This document shows positions 25,799 through 35,092 of a stretch of DNA of 64,000 nt, piece by piece. Both the position numbers and the translations under genes were made by a program. The DNA comes from DASZHJ01 sp963735465. Lineage in GTDB: Bacteria; Pseudomonadota; Alphaproteobacteria; ATCC43930; CGMCC-115725. Numbering within the stretch: the first letter of the stretch is position 1; every line of letters begins with the position of its first letter. The notes under the pieces were generated by a model. The model had not been told where the DNA came from. It ran no database searches and was given only the letters and a program-made list of their open reading frames with translations. The stretch spans positions 62,001 through 126,000 of the forward strand of contig CAVTLA010000002.1 of assembly GCA_963735465.1 (NCBI GenBank), written 5' to 3'.

Positions 25799-26551
25799 CT
25801 AGCGATCGCTGAGCGCGATCCGGGTCGCCGGCGTCGCGCCGTGAGGCATCGGGAGATAGACCGACCGCCGCTGCAGCCGGCGCGAGTCCGAGGCCTTGGC
25901 GTAGATCTGCTTCGTCGCCTCCACCAGCACCACGCCCGCGAAGGTCGTGAACCAGCGCTCGCCCACCTGCTCCCAGGCAGCGGCGGAGCGCAGCATCATG
26001 CGGGACGCGGTGGGCGGGATGAACAGGGCCGGCGAGGTGCGCTCGGGGGTGAAATGCTCGTCGCGCAATAAACGCGCGAGCTGACCCGCGGTGTAGGGGT
26101 GGCCGATGCCGAGGGGCGTGCGCTCGAGGCGGGCCCAGATGCCGCGCCGGTTGGGCACCACGGCAAGCAGCCGGCCGCCACCCGCCAGCACGCGCCAGAC
26201 CTCCCGCAGCAGGAGGCGCGCGTGCTCGCTGTACTCCAGAGCGTGCACCAGCAGCACGCGATCGACGGAATAGTCCTGCAGCGGCAGCTCGCCTTCCTCC
26301 GAGAGCGCAACGCAATTGGGCCCGTCGGTCGGCCAGGCGAGCACGCCCTGCTCCGCCGGCATCATGCCCAGCACCCGCTCGGCCTCGTCGCTGAAGAGCC
26401 GCAGATAGGGCGCGGCGTAGCCCATCCCCATCACGCGCATGCCATGCACGTCCGGCCACATCAGACGGATGCGCCGGCGGACCATGCGCCGCACCACCTG
26501 CCCGAGGCGAGTCGCGTAGAAATCCCGGAGATCGACGACGTCGGCATACAT
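25799..26551 (-). CDS. Class I SAM-dependent methyltransferase domain protein
   Basis: 250 residues. Methyltransferase_11-like: VDRVLLVHALEYSEHARLLLREVWRVL is shown by VLLVHALEYSEH and REVWRVLAGGGRLLAVVPNR. The usual glycine-rich SAM motif is replaced by MRVMGMGYAAPYLR. It is commonly found next to gloB in alphaproteobacteria, as here (divergent, 83 bp apart). The substrate is unknown. The start at 26551 (MYADVVDLRDFY) is preferred over upstream codons because it begins the conserved sequence. Confidence 0.85.
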   Translation of the reverse strand: MYADVVDLRDFYATRLGQVVRRMVRRRIRLMWPDVHGMRVMGMGYAAPYLRLFSDEAERVLGMMPAEQGVLAWPTDGPNCVALSEEGELPLQDYSVDRVLLVHALEYSEHARLLLREVWRVLAGGGRLLAVVPNRRGIWARLERTPLGIGHPYTAGQLARLLRDEHFTPERTSPALFIPPTASRMMLRSAAAWEQVGERWFTTFAGVVLVEATKQIYAKASDSRRLQRRSVYLPMPHGATPATRIALSDR

Positions 26552-26634
26552 CGCGGCTAGCATGACATGGCCCGCAAGGGTTAGGCTAGGCGGGTCGAAC
26601 GAGCGACACCCCGCAAACCGCACCCGCAGGAGCC

Positions 26635-27402
26635 ATGGCCGAGCTCATCATCCGTCAGCTGACCGCGCTCAGGGACAACTACGTCTACCTCCTGCACGAT
26701 CCCGATACCGACGTCACCGCCGCCGTCGATCCCTCGGAGGCGGCGCCGGTGGAGCGCGCGCTGGCGGAGACCGGCTGGAAGCTGACGCATATCCTCAACA
26801 CGCATCATCACCCCGATCACACCGGTGGCAACCTCGCGCTCAAGGCGAAGTGGGAATGCACGATCGTGGGGCCGCGCGCCGACCGCGCGCGCATCCCCAG
26901 CATCGACATCGATTTGGCCGACGGCGACGAGTACGCCTTCGGCCAGCAGGTAGCCCGCGTCTTCGACGTGCCCGGCCACACCCGCGGCCACATCGCGTTC
27001 TGGTTCGCGGGCTCGCGCGCGCTCTTCAGCGGCGACACGCTCTTCACCCTCGGCTGCGGCCGGCTCTTCGAGGGGACGCCGCAGCAGATGTGGCACTCGC
27101 TCTCGAAGCTCCGCGCGCTGCCGCCGGAGACCCGCGTCTTTTGCGGTCACGAATACACCCAGGCGAACGCCCGCTTCGCGCTCACCGTCGAGCCCGGCAA
27201 CGCCGCCCTCGTCGACCGCTCCCACCGCGTCGATCAGCTGCGGGCGGCGGGCCGCCCGACGGTGCCGGCGACCATGGCCGAGGAGCGTGCCACCAACCCT
27301 TTCCTGCGCGCCGACGAGCCGGCCCTCCAGGCCGCCATGGGCGCCGCCGGAGATGCCGTCGCCACCTTCGCCGAAATTCGCCGCCGCAAGGACGTGTTCT
27401 GA
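26635..27402 (+). CDS. gloB: Hydroxyacylglutathione hydrolase (glyoxalase II)
   Basis: 255 residues, normal length. Metallo-beta-lactamase fold: THHHPDHTGG supplies the first metal ligands, PGHTRGHIAFW and FSGDTLFTLGCGRLFEG the next, and CGHEYTQAN the last histidine. The C-terminal HAGH domain contains ERATNPFLR. It hydrolyses S-lactoylglutathione to lactate and glutathione in methylglyoxal detoxification. A GST gene follows 37 bp later, which fits a glutathione-linked group. Confidence 0.96.
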   Translation: MAELIIRQLTALRDNYVYLLHDPDTDVTAAVDPSEAAPVERALAETGWKLTHILNTHHHPDHTGGNLALKAKWECTIVGPRADRARIPSIDIDLADGDEYAFGQQVARVFDVPGHTRGHIAFWFAGSRALFSGDTLFTLGCGRLFEGTPQQMWHSLSKLRALPPETRVFCGHEYTQANARFALTVEPGNAALVDRSHRVDQLRAAGRPTVPATMAEERATNPFLRADEPALQAAMGAAGDAVATFAEIRRRKDVF

Positions 27403-27439
27403 GCACGGCTGCGACCAGAACCAATTGGAGGAAGCACCC

Positions 27440-28056
<617 letters not shown>

Positions 28057-28060
<4 letters not shown>

Positions 28061-28491
28061 CGGCGGCGCCCGGCGATGCCGAGGCGGTGATCCGCCGCCT
28101 CGGCCTCGCGCGGCATCCGGAAGGCGGCTGGTTCCGCGAGACGTTTCGTGACGCGGGCACGGGCGGCGCGCGCGGCGCTTCCACCGCGATCTACTACCTG
28201 CTCCAGGCCGGCGAGTTCTCCCATTGGCATCGGGTCGATGCGGCGGAGGTCTGGCACTGGTATGGCGGCGCGGCGCTGCGGCTCTCGCTGTCGCCGGACG
28301 GCAAGCGCCGCGACAGCGTGACGCTGGGCCCCGGCCTCGCCGCCGGCGAGGAGCCGCAACGCGTCGTTCCCGCCCGGGTCTGGCAGAGCGCCCGCAGCCT
28401 TGGCGCCTGGACCCTGACCGGCTGCACCGTGGCGCCGGCCTTCGACTTCAGCGGATTCGAGATGGCGCCGCCGGGCTGGGAGCCGGCCTAG
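28057..28491 (+). CDS. DUF985 cupin-domain protein
   Basis: 144 residues. The cupin_5 signature is clear: LGLARHPEGGWFRETFR, STAIYYLLQAGEFSHWHRVDAAEVWHWY shown by IYYLLQAGEFSHWHR, and LGAWTLTGCTVAPAFDF followed by FEMAPPGW. The histidines suggest a metal or sugar-nucleotide binding barrel. Biochemical function is unassigned for most members. It is coupled to the GST through a 4-bp ATGA overlap. Confidence 0.93.
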
Positions 28492-28515
28492 CAACCGGCG
28501 CCCGCCAGACGGCGC

Positions 28516-29239
28516 TCAGTACATGTGCTGGCCGCCGTTGAGCGACAGCGTCGAGCCCGTGATGAAGCCGCCCTGGTCGGAGACCAGGAACAGCACGCCG
28601 CGGGCGATCTCGTCGGCGCCGCCGAGACGGCCCACGGGGATGCGCGCCACGATCTTCTCCAGCACGTTGGGCGGCACCGCGCGCACCATGTCGGTATCGA
28701 TGTAGCCCGGCGCGATCGCGTTCACGGTGACGCCCTTGCCGGCGCATTCCTGGGCCAGCGCCTTGGTGAAGCCGTGGATGCCGGATTTCGCGGCGGCGTA
28801 GTTCACCTGGCCGTACTGGCCGGCCTGGCCGTTGATCGAGCCGATGTTGACGATGCGGCCGAAGCCGCGCTCGCGCATGCTCTCGATCACCAGGCGGCAC
28901 ATGTTGAAGCAGGAGGTGAGATTTGTGGCAATCACGGCGCCCCATTGCTCAGGACGTCATCTTGTGCAGCACGGAATCCCGGGTGATGCCGGCGTTGTTG
29001 ACGAGGACCTCCACGGGTCCGAGCTCGGCCGCGATCTGCTTCACCCCATCCTCGCAGGCGCCGAAGCTGGCGACGTCGAACTTGTAGGTGGGGATGCCGG
29101 TCTCGGCGGTGAAGTCCCGCGCCGCATCGTCGTTGCCCGCGTAGGTGGCCGCGACTTTGTAGCCTGATTCCTTGAGCGCCACCGCGATCGCCCGGCCGAT
29201 TCCTCGGGTTCCGCCGGTCACCACCGCCACACGTGCCAT
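28516..29239 (-). pseudogene. phaB: Acetoacetyl-CoA reductase, frameshifted
   Basis: About 241 residues when joined. Frame one gives VAVVTGGTRGIGRAIAVAL and LVNNAGITRDSVLHKMT. Frame two resumes with VIATNLTSCFNMCRLVIE, the catalytic NIGSINGQAGQYGQVNYAAAKSG (serine, tyrosine and lysine present), and ends GGQHMY. The break lies at 28954-28957: deleting one base of ACGTCC restores MTPEQWGAVIATN exactly. The enzyme reduces acetoacetyl-CoA to 3-hydroxybutyryl-CoA for PHA synthesis. All catalytic residues are intact, so either a sequencing error or a very recent mutation is likely. Confidence 0.9.
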
Positions 29240-29311
29240 GTCGTCCTCCCTCTAGAGAGCGCGCCGTTTCACTTAGATTTGCCCTTTGCGGCGTCCCGTC
29301 AATTCTTCATT

Positions 29312-29339
29312 TTGTTGCAGTCTTTGCCGCAGTGCACAA
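29312..29339. promoter_or_regulatory. Possible PhaR operator upstream of phaB
   Basis: An imperfect dyad TTGTTGCA (29312-29319) ... TGCACAA (29333-29339) with internal GCAG and CGCA elements, in the otherwise AT-rich spacer before phaB. PhaR repressors bind GCA/TGC-rich dyads near PHA genes. The assignment rests on similarity to that general pattern and on the phaR gene nearby. Confidence 0.35.
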
Positions 29340-29385
29340 ATCATCGCAAGAAAAAGCGCCGATAAACTCTGATCGAGAGAGTATA

Positions 29386-29418
29386 GCAAAAAACGGGCCG
29401 CCTGGCGGGCGGCCCGTT
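29386..29418 (-). terminator. Intrinsic terminator after phaA
   Basis: On the minus strand, a 10-bp perfect stem ACGGGCCGCC/GGCGGCCCGT with a 5-nt loop is followed by six T residues. It separates phaA from phaB, so phaB is probably transcribed from its own promoter. Confidence 0.88.
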
Positions 29419-29440
29419 CCGCATACGATGGAATTCCGTC

Positions 29441-30616
29441 TCAGCCGCGCTCGACGCACATGGCGATGCCCATGCCGCCGCCGATGCAGAGGGTGGCGAG
29501 ACCCTTACGGGCGTTGCGCTTGCCCATCTCGTGCAGGAGCGTCACCAGCACGCGCGTGCCGGACGCGCCGATGGGATGGCCGAGGGCGATGGAGCCGCCG
29601 TTGACGTTCACTTTCTCGGGATTGAAAGCGAGCTCCTTGTTGACAGCGCAGGCCTGGGCCGCGAAGGCCTCGTTCGCCTCCACGAGGTCGAGGTCGTCGA
29701 CGCTCCAGCCCGCGCGCTTCAGCGCCAGCTTGCTGGCAGGAATGGGGCCGGTGCCCATGACGGCGGGATCGACGCCGGCGGTCGCCCACGAGACGATGCG
29801 CGCCAACGGCATGATGCCGCGGCGGTCCGCCTCTTTCGCCGTCATCAGCACGACGGCCGCGGCGCCGTCATTGATGCCCGACGCGTTACCGGCGGTGACG
29901 GTGCCGTTCTTGTCGAAGGCCGGGCGAAGCTTCTGCAAGGCATCGAGGGTCGTGCCGTGCCGCGGATGTTCGTCGGCGTCGACGATCACCTCGCCTTTGC
30001 GGCCGGCGATCTTCACCGGCACGATCTCGTCCTTGAAGCGGCCGCTCTTCTGCGCCGCCTCGGCGCGGGACTGGGAGCGGAGCGCGAGCTCGTCCTGCTG
30101 CAGGCGGGTGATCTGCCAGCGCTGCGCCACGTTTTCCGCCGTGTTGCCCATGTGATAGCCGTTGAAGGCATCCCAGAGCCCATCGCGGATCATGGTGTCG
30201 ACCAGCTCGGCGTCGCCCATCTTGGGGGCATTGCGCAGATAGATGCAGTGCCGCGCCTGGCTCATGCTCTCCTGGCCACCCGCCACCACGATCTCGCTGT
30301 CGCCGTTGCGGATCGCCTGGTAGCCGAGCGCCACCGTGCGCAGGCCGGAGCCGCAGACCTGGTTCACGCCGTAGGCGGTGACCTCGTAGGGAATCCCTGC
30401 CGCCACCGCCGCCTGGCGCGCGGGATTCTGCCCCTCGCCGGCGGAGAGGATCTGGCCCATCACCACCTCGGAGACGTCCGAGGGCGCCACCTGGGCGCGG
30501 CGCAGCGCCTCCGATATCGCGACCTGCCCGAGGTAGTGCGCGGGTACGCTGCTGAGCGCGCCGTTGAATGCGCCGATAGGAGTACGGGCGGCGCTCGCGA
30601 TCACGACCTCGGTCAT
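29441..30616 (-). CDS. phaA: Acetyl-CoA acetyltransferase (beta-ketothiolase)
   Basis: 391 residues. Thiolase hallmarks are all present: nucleophile Cys88 in VNQVCGSGLR, GGQESMS, EANEAFAAQA, the histidine in GHPIGASGTR, and the second cysteine in CIGGGMGIA. It condenses two acetyl-CoA to acetoacetyl-CoA, the first step of PHB synthesis. The ATG at 30616 has AGGAGG before it; an in-frame upstream ATG at 30685 lacks conserved sequence. It is followed by its own terminator and then phaB. Confidence 0.96.
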   Translation of the reverse strand: MTEVVIASAARTPIGAFNGALSSVPAHYLGQVAISEALRRAQVAPSDVSEVVMGQILSAGEGQNPARQAAVAAGIPYEVTAYGVNQVCGSGLRTVALGYQAIRNGDSEIVVAGGQESMSQARHCIYLRNAPKMGDAELVDTMIRDGLWDAFNGYHMGNTAENVAQRWQITRLQQDELALRSQSRAEAAQKSGRFKDEIVPVKIAGRKGEVIVDADEHPRHGTTLDALQKLRPAFDKNGTVTAGNASGINDGAAAVVLMTAKEADRRGIMPLARIVSWATAGVDPAVMGTGPIPASKLALKRAGWSVDDLDLVEANEAFAAQACAVNKELAFNPEKVNVNGGSIALGHPIGASGTRVLVTLLHEMGKRNARKGLATLCIGGGMGIAMCVERG

Positions 30617-30751
30617 CGGATCCTCCTCGGTTCTGGGTTGGCGGTTCTTGTCAGGGTCTTTCCCACAAATGGGGCGTCCGCACAAATTTTAAACGCCAGG
30701 TGTCGCCACGGTCCAGGCGGTGGGCCCGTACGCTGGCGGCGTGACGGCCTG

Positions 30752-32054
30752 TCAGCGGGGGCGGCGCGGGGCCTTGCGGGCTGGCGCCGGCTTTGCCTTC
30801 CGCGCGGCGGCGCGGCGCGGCGCCACGTCTGGCCCGGCATGGCGCAGGAGCCAGTCCCGGAGCGGCCGCCAGACAGCCGTGGGAGCCTCCTTCGACACCA
30901 CCATGCCGATGTGGCCGAGGGTCGGCTGGAGGGCGCTGACCTGAGGCAGCAGGCCGGCAAGCGCCCGGGCGGAGCCTGGCGGCACGATGCGGTCCTGCGC
31001 GGGTACCACCACCAGCGCCGGCATGGTGCAGCGGGCGGGATCGACGGCGCGCCCGGCGATCCGCCAGGCGCCTCTGGCGGTGGTGTTGGCGCCGTACCAG
31101 CCGCCGAGGCAATCCTCCGCCACCGACAGCGCCAGGGGCACGCCGTCGTTGAGCCAATCCTCCAGCGCCACGAACTCGGCGACGCGGGCGTCCCGCTCGG
31201 CAAGCGCCGCGAAGCGGGTGAACTTCCGGAGCGCCAGCAAGGGGTCGAGGCTGGCGAACAGCGTCTGCAGCACGTCCACCGGCAGCTCGCCCCAGCGCTG
31301 GAAGAGCGTGCTGAGCGAGGGCACCAGCGCACCCAGGAGACGGCCCTGCTCCGGCCGCTCGGCGTGGAAATCCCAGGGCGTCGCCAGCAATGCCAGCGCG
31401 CTCACCTGGCGCGGCCGGCGAGCGGCGAGCGCCAGCGCCAGCAGGCCGCCCATGCAGTAGCCCATGACCGCCACCGGTCGCCCCGTCAGCTCCACCGCGG
31501 CATCGAGCGCGGCCTCCAGGCGGCCGGCGATGTAGTCGGTGAGGGTGAAGCGCCGCTCCACGGCGCCGGGCTGGTCCCAGTCCACCAGCAGCGGCCGCAG
31601 GCCATTGCCGGCGAGCCAGCGCAGCAGGCTTTTCTCCGGCATCAGGTCGAGGACATAGGCGCGGTTGATGAGCGACGGGACCACCAGGATCGGCGGGCCG
31701 TCGCCGCCGTAGTCGAGAAGCCGCGTGGTGCCCTCGCGCCAGATGCGCCGGGGGATCGGCGAGGGCACGGCGGTAGGCGTGGTGGCGATAGCGCTCGATA
31801 CCCTGCAGGAAGAGATCCGCACGGCCGCGCAGCTCGGCATCCACGGCGGCGGCGATCGTCTCAAGTCCGGCGGCGGCGAGATTTCTTTCCAGCTCGCGGC
31901 CGGCCGCCTGCAGCTCCGGCTTCCAATCGAGCAATCCGCTCTTCAGCAGCGGCAAGGCGGCGTAGGAGCTCGCGAAACTCGCGATCGCCGCCCCCAGATG
32001 CACTGGCAGCGGGCGCGGGCCGATCCGCGGCGGAGCCGGCACCGGTCCAGTCAC
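30752..32054 (-). pseudogene. phaC: PHA synthase-like (PhaC) alpha/beta hydrolase, frameshifted
   Basis: About 433 residues when joined, shorter than class I PhaC. The first frame gives RIGPRPLPVHLGAAIASF, LPLLKSGLLDWKPEL and FLQGIERYRHHAYRR. The second frame gives IWREGTTRLLDYGG, LVVPSLINRAYVLDL, the catalytic cysteine box GYCMGG (PhaC type), the aspartate in PAQDRIVPPG and the histidine in TLGHIGM. The break is at a run of five G at 31750-31754 (plus strand); four would restore ADPRRIWREG. The start is uncertain: GTG at 32054 or 32042, inside the preceding small gene. The enzyme polymerises hydroxyacyl-CoA. Confidence 0.82.
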
Positions 32055-32208
32055 GGAACCCCGCCGGCCAAGTCGGTTGCGGCAGGGCCGCCAGGAGGCG
32101 CGCCAAGCCCTCGGCCAGCTCGGGGTGCGCGGCAAGGGCTATCAGCTGATCTTGCCACAGGTCCACATAACGCTTGGCCAGGGCCGCGAGGTCCGGCGGG
32201 TCCGCCAT
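31861..32208 (-). CDS. Small protein with a C-terminal coiled coil, upstream of and overlapping phaC
   Basis: 115 residues. N-terminal helix (LAALAKRYVDLWQDQLIALA), a Pro/Ala/Gly linker, a heptad-like coiled coil (FRELLRRLAAAEERIARLEAG) and a basic tail (GKKSRRRR). The layout recalls PhaE/phasin-like accessory subunits of PHA synthases, but I cannot name a family. About 190 bp of its 3' half overlap phaC in another frame, where the phaC frame has the stronger GC-rich third positions. It may be a true overlapping gene, or only its N-terminal part may be coding. Confidence 0.55.
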   Translation of the reverse strand: MADPPDLAALAKRYVDLWQDQLIALAAHPELAEGLARLLAALPQPTWPAGFRDWTGAGSAADRPAPAASASGGGDREFRELLRRLAAAEERIARLEAGAAGGRPRAGKKSRRRRT

Positions 32209-32366
32209 GGCGCGGAGTATATCGGCGCCACATGACAGTGGCTAGGCAGGCGGGTACACCGCGCTCCGCATTACCCCTTGCGACCTCGGCCATGAAAGCT
32301 GTTATGCTGGATGCCTTATTCTTGCGCAACAAGGCGCACAGCGCAGACTGGGACGCTGGCAGACAC

Positions 32367-32984
32367 ATGGCAGACGAGCAGACCGAGACGCCGAGCAGCA
32401 AGCCCGCTCCCTTGCCGCCGGTCGTCATCAAGAAATACGCCAATCGACGCCTCTACAACACCTCCACCAGCAGTTACGTCACCCTGGACGATCTCTGCCA
32501 GATGGTGAAGGGCGGCCGCGAGTTCCTGGTGTACGACGCCAAGTCCGGCGACGACATCACCCGCGCCGTGCTGACGCAGATCATCGTCGAGGAGGAGCAG
32601 AAGGGGCAGAACCTGCTGCCGATCAGCTTCCTGCGCCAGCTCATCGGCCTCTACGGCGACAACATGCAATGGCTGGTGCCGCGCTACCTGGAGCAGGCGA
32701 TGGCGGCCTTCGCCCAGAACCAGGAGCAGATGCGCAAGAACCTGCAGCAGACCTTCGGAGGCCTGTTCCCGTTCGGCAAGCTCGAGGAGATGGGCAAGCA
32801 GAACCTCGCGCTTTTCGAGCAGACCATGAAGATGTTCTCGCCCTTCCCCGTGCCCGGCGCCACCCCCGCCGCCAAGGACGAGGAAAAGCCGGCGGCAGCC
32901 GAGGGCGACATGAAGGACCTGAACGAGCGCGTCAACTCGCTGCAGAAAGTGGTCGAGGATCTCACGCGCAGCCGGAAGAGCTAG
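32367..32984 (+). CDS. phaR: Polyhydroxyalkanoate synthesis repressor
   Basis: 205 residues. The DNA-binding N-terminal domain contains IKKYANRRLYNTSTSSYVTL and the PHB-accumulation regulatory domain DDITRAVLTQIIVEEEQKG. C-terminal heptads and an acidic, Pro/Ala-rich stretch follow. PhaR represses phasin and PHA genes and is released by binding PHA polymer. It is divergent from phaC across 158 bp, an arrangement that places it beside its expected targets. The ATG at 32367 is chosen; an upstream in-frame ATG would add unconserved sequence. Confidence 0.95.
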   Translation: MADEQTETPSSKPAPLPPVVIKKYANRRLYNTSTSSYVTLDDLCQMVKGGREFLVYDAKSGDDITRAVLTQIIVEEEQKGQNLLPISFLRQLIGLYGDNMQWLVPRYLEQAMAAFAQNQEQMRKNLQQTFGGLFPFGKLEEMGKQNLALFEQTMKMFSPFPVPGATPAAKDEEKPAAAEGDMKDLNERVNSLQKVVEDLTRSRKS

Positions 32985-33048
32985 CGCCGGGGCACGACTG
33001 CCTCAAACCCAGTAAACCCCGAGATGCGGCCTATCGGCTGAAAGCGGC

Positions 33049-34779
33049 CTACGACGCCGCGAGGTTCTCCGCCGGCTCGGCGGCGGGCGGCAGGGCGAAC
33101 GCTTTCTGGCGCTGCAGCCAGGGCTTCTCGATGCCGGGGATGCCGAAGTGATAGCCCTGCAGGAAGCCCACGCCCTCGCGGCGGAGGATCGCCGCTTCCT
33201 TCGCGGATTCCACGCACTCCGCCACCGTGCGCAGCCCGAAGCCGTCGGCGAGGCCGACGAGGTGGCGCAGGAAGATCTGGTCGTCGTAGCTGTCGGCGAG
33301 ATTGCGCACGAAGGAGCCGTCGATCTTGACGATGTCGACGTCGAGGGTCTGCAGATGGCGCAGCGAGGTGAAGCCGGCGCCGAAATCGTCCAGCGCCACG
33401 CGGCAGCCGAGCTCGCGCAGCGTGCTGACGAAGCGCGCGCACTCGTGGATGTCGTAGAGCGCCGCGGTCTCGGTGATCTCCACCACGATGCGCCGAGCGA
33501 CCTCGGGCTTGTCCTTCAGCAGCGACACCACCAGGCGCAGCCAGGAGTGGTCGGCGGCGGTCAGGCCCGAGATGTTGAACCCGAGGCAGATGCCGGGGTT
33601 CTGCGACACCTCCGCCACCGTGCGCTCCAGCACGTAGCGGTCGATGAGGCGGATGAACCCGAGCTGCTCGATCACTGCCACGAAGGCGCTCGCCGGCACG
33701 ATGCTGCCGTCCTCGGCGATCATGCGCAGGAGACACTCGTAGTAGTCGACGGCGCCGCTGTCGCTGTCCACGACGGGCTGATAGGCGAAGACCAGCCGGT
33801 CCTCCTTGAGGGCGCGCTGGACGCGCTCGCCCAGCGCCAAGTCGGTACGGTGCTGGCGCCGCTGGCTCTCCGCCAGGCGGTAGGGCACGAAGCAGTCGCG
33901 GCCGGCGCGCTTCGCCTCGGCGAGGGCCGTCTCCGCGCGGGTCATCGCGTCGAAGGAGGTCTTGACCTGGTCCGGGAAGGTGACGCTGCCGATCGAGATA
34001 GTGGCGTAGAGCGGACCGGCGCGGGTTGGGATCGGGGTCTGGCTCACCAGCGCCAGGATCTTCTCGGCGACGCCGGCGATGTCGCTCTCGGGGCAGTTGG
34101 TCAGCACGACGCCGAAGCGGTCGCCGCCGACGCGGCCGATGACATCGCTGTCACGAAATTGCCGGTCGAGGCGCTGGCCGATGTCGATGATCACCTGGTC
34201 GGCGGTCTCGTAGCCGAAGGCGTCGTTGACGGTGGCGAGCTTGTCGATGCCGATGGCGAGATAGGCGCCCTTGAGGCCGGAGCGCATGCTGGTCGCGATG
34301 ACGTGGTCGAGCGCCTCGCGCAGGCGCGTGCGATTGAAATGGCCAGTGAGGTCGTCGTGATTGGCGAGACGCTCGAGGCGCTGCTCCTCGGTCTTGCGGC
34401 CGGTGATCAGGCGCAGCACGCCCGAGAGGCGCTTGGCGTGGCCGCGCTGGTCGAACTCGACCCGACCGCGCTCCTGCACCCAGACCTGCGTGCCGCTGTC
34501 GGTGCGCAGTCGGTACTCGCATTCGAAAGGCTCGCCGCGCGCCGTGTGCGCCTCGAGGCGCTTCTGGCGCAGCGCGCGATCGTCGGCGTGAATGCGCGCG
34601 GTGAAGCTGCCGCCGGTCGCCAGCGCATCGGGATCGTCGACGCCGAGGCCGAGGCGCGGCAGGCTCGCGCCGTACCAGCGCAGCGTGTCGCTCGCGAGCT
34701 CCCACATGTATGCGAGATCGCCAGCGCCCTCTAGCGCCGCCAACAAATGGTCTTTTGCCGATCGACTGTGCGAAGACAT
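33049..34779 (-). CDS. PAS-GGDEF-EAL protein with a degenerate cyclase motif
   Basis: 576 residues, cytoplasmic. A PAS-like domain (residues about 10-135) is followed by a GGDEF domain (about 145-300) whose active-site motif reads GGDRF, so cyclase activity is probably lost. The EAL domain (about 315-560) reads ECLLR in place of EALLR but keeps the metal and catalytic residues: NISG, VEITET, LDDFGAGFTSL, VKIDGSF, AECVES and LQGYHFG. It is probably a c-di-GMP phosphodiesterase with a regulatory GGDEF. The start at 34779 begins with MSSHSRSAKDHL. Confidence 0.92.
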   Translation of the reverse strand: MSSHSRSAKDHLLAALEGAGDLAYMWELASDTLRWYGASLPRLGLGVDDPDALATGGSFTARIHADDRALRQKRLEAHTARGEPFECEYRLRTDSGTQVWVQERGRVEFDQRGHAKRLSGVLRLITGRKTEEQRLERLANHDDLTGHFNRTRLREALDHVIATSMRSGLKGAYLAIGIDKLATVNDAFGYETADQVIIDIGQRLDRQFRDSDVIGRVGGDRFGVVLTNCPESDIAGVAEKILALVSQTPIPTRAGPLYATISIGSVTFPDQVKTSFDAMTRAETALAEAKRAGRDCFVPYRLAESQRRQHRTDLALGERVQRALKEDRLVFAYQPVVDSDSGAVDYYECLLRMIAEDGSIVPASAFVAVIEQLGFIRLIDRYVLERTVAEVSQNPGICLGFNISGLTAADHSWLRLVVSLLKDKPEVARRIVVEITETAALYDIHECARFVSTLRELGCRVALDDFGAGFTSLRHLQTLDVDIVKIDGSFVRNLADSYDDQIFLRHLVGLADGFGLRTVAECVESAKEAAILRREGVGFLQGYHFGIPGIEKPWLQRQKAFALPPAAEPAENLAAS

Positions 34780-35092
34780 CAGAGGCGTCCCGTCCTGTCG
34801 CGGGCTGAAGAAAAAATACCGTGCTTTCCCTGCGGCAGATGGTTCCGCCGAGCCACCAAAACTAGTCAGTGACAGCTTTAGGAAGACTTAAATCCGCGAC
34901 GTCGGGAACATCATGAATGCGTCGGTCCAGAGGGCCTTAGACGTGGACGGGATTACATCCGATGCGCGAATGCGCGCGCGCAACGTGCAGCGCCGCCAGC
35001 AAAATCCGCGCCCTGTTTACGACCCGTTGACGCTGTTCGCCGGTGCCGCGGCGGGGCCGGAAACGTCAACGATGTCCGAACGACCACGGACA
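34780..35092. other. Intergenic region without a recognised feature
   Basis: 313 bp between the GGDEF/EAL gene and the hydrolase. It presumably contains the promoter of the former. An open frame starting at 34913 continues antisense through the neighbouring hydrolase and looks like a shadow. No RNA or repeat was recognised. Confidence 0.4.
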
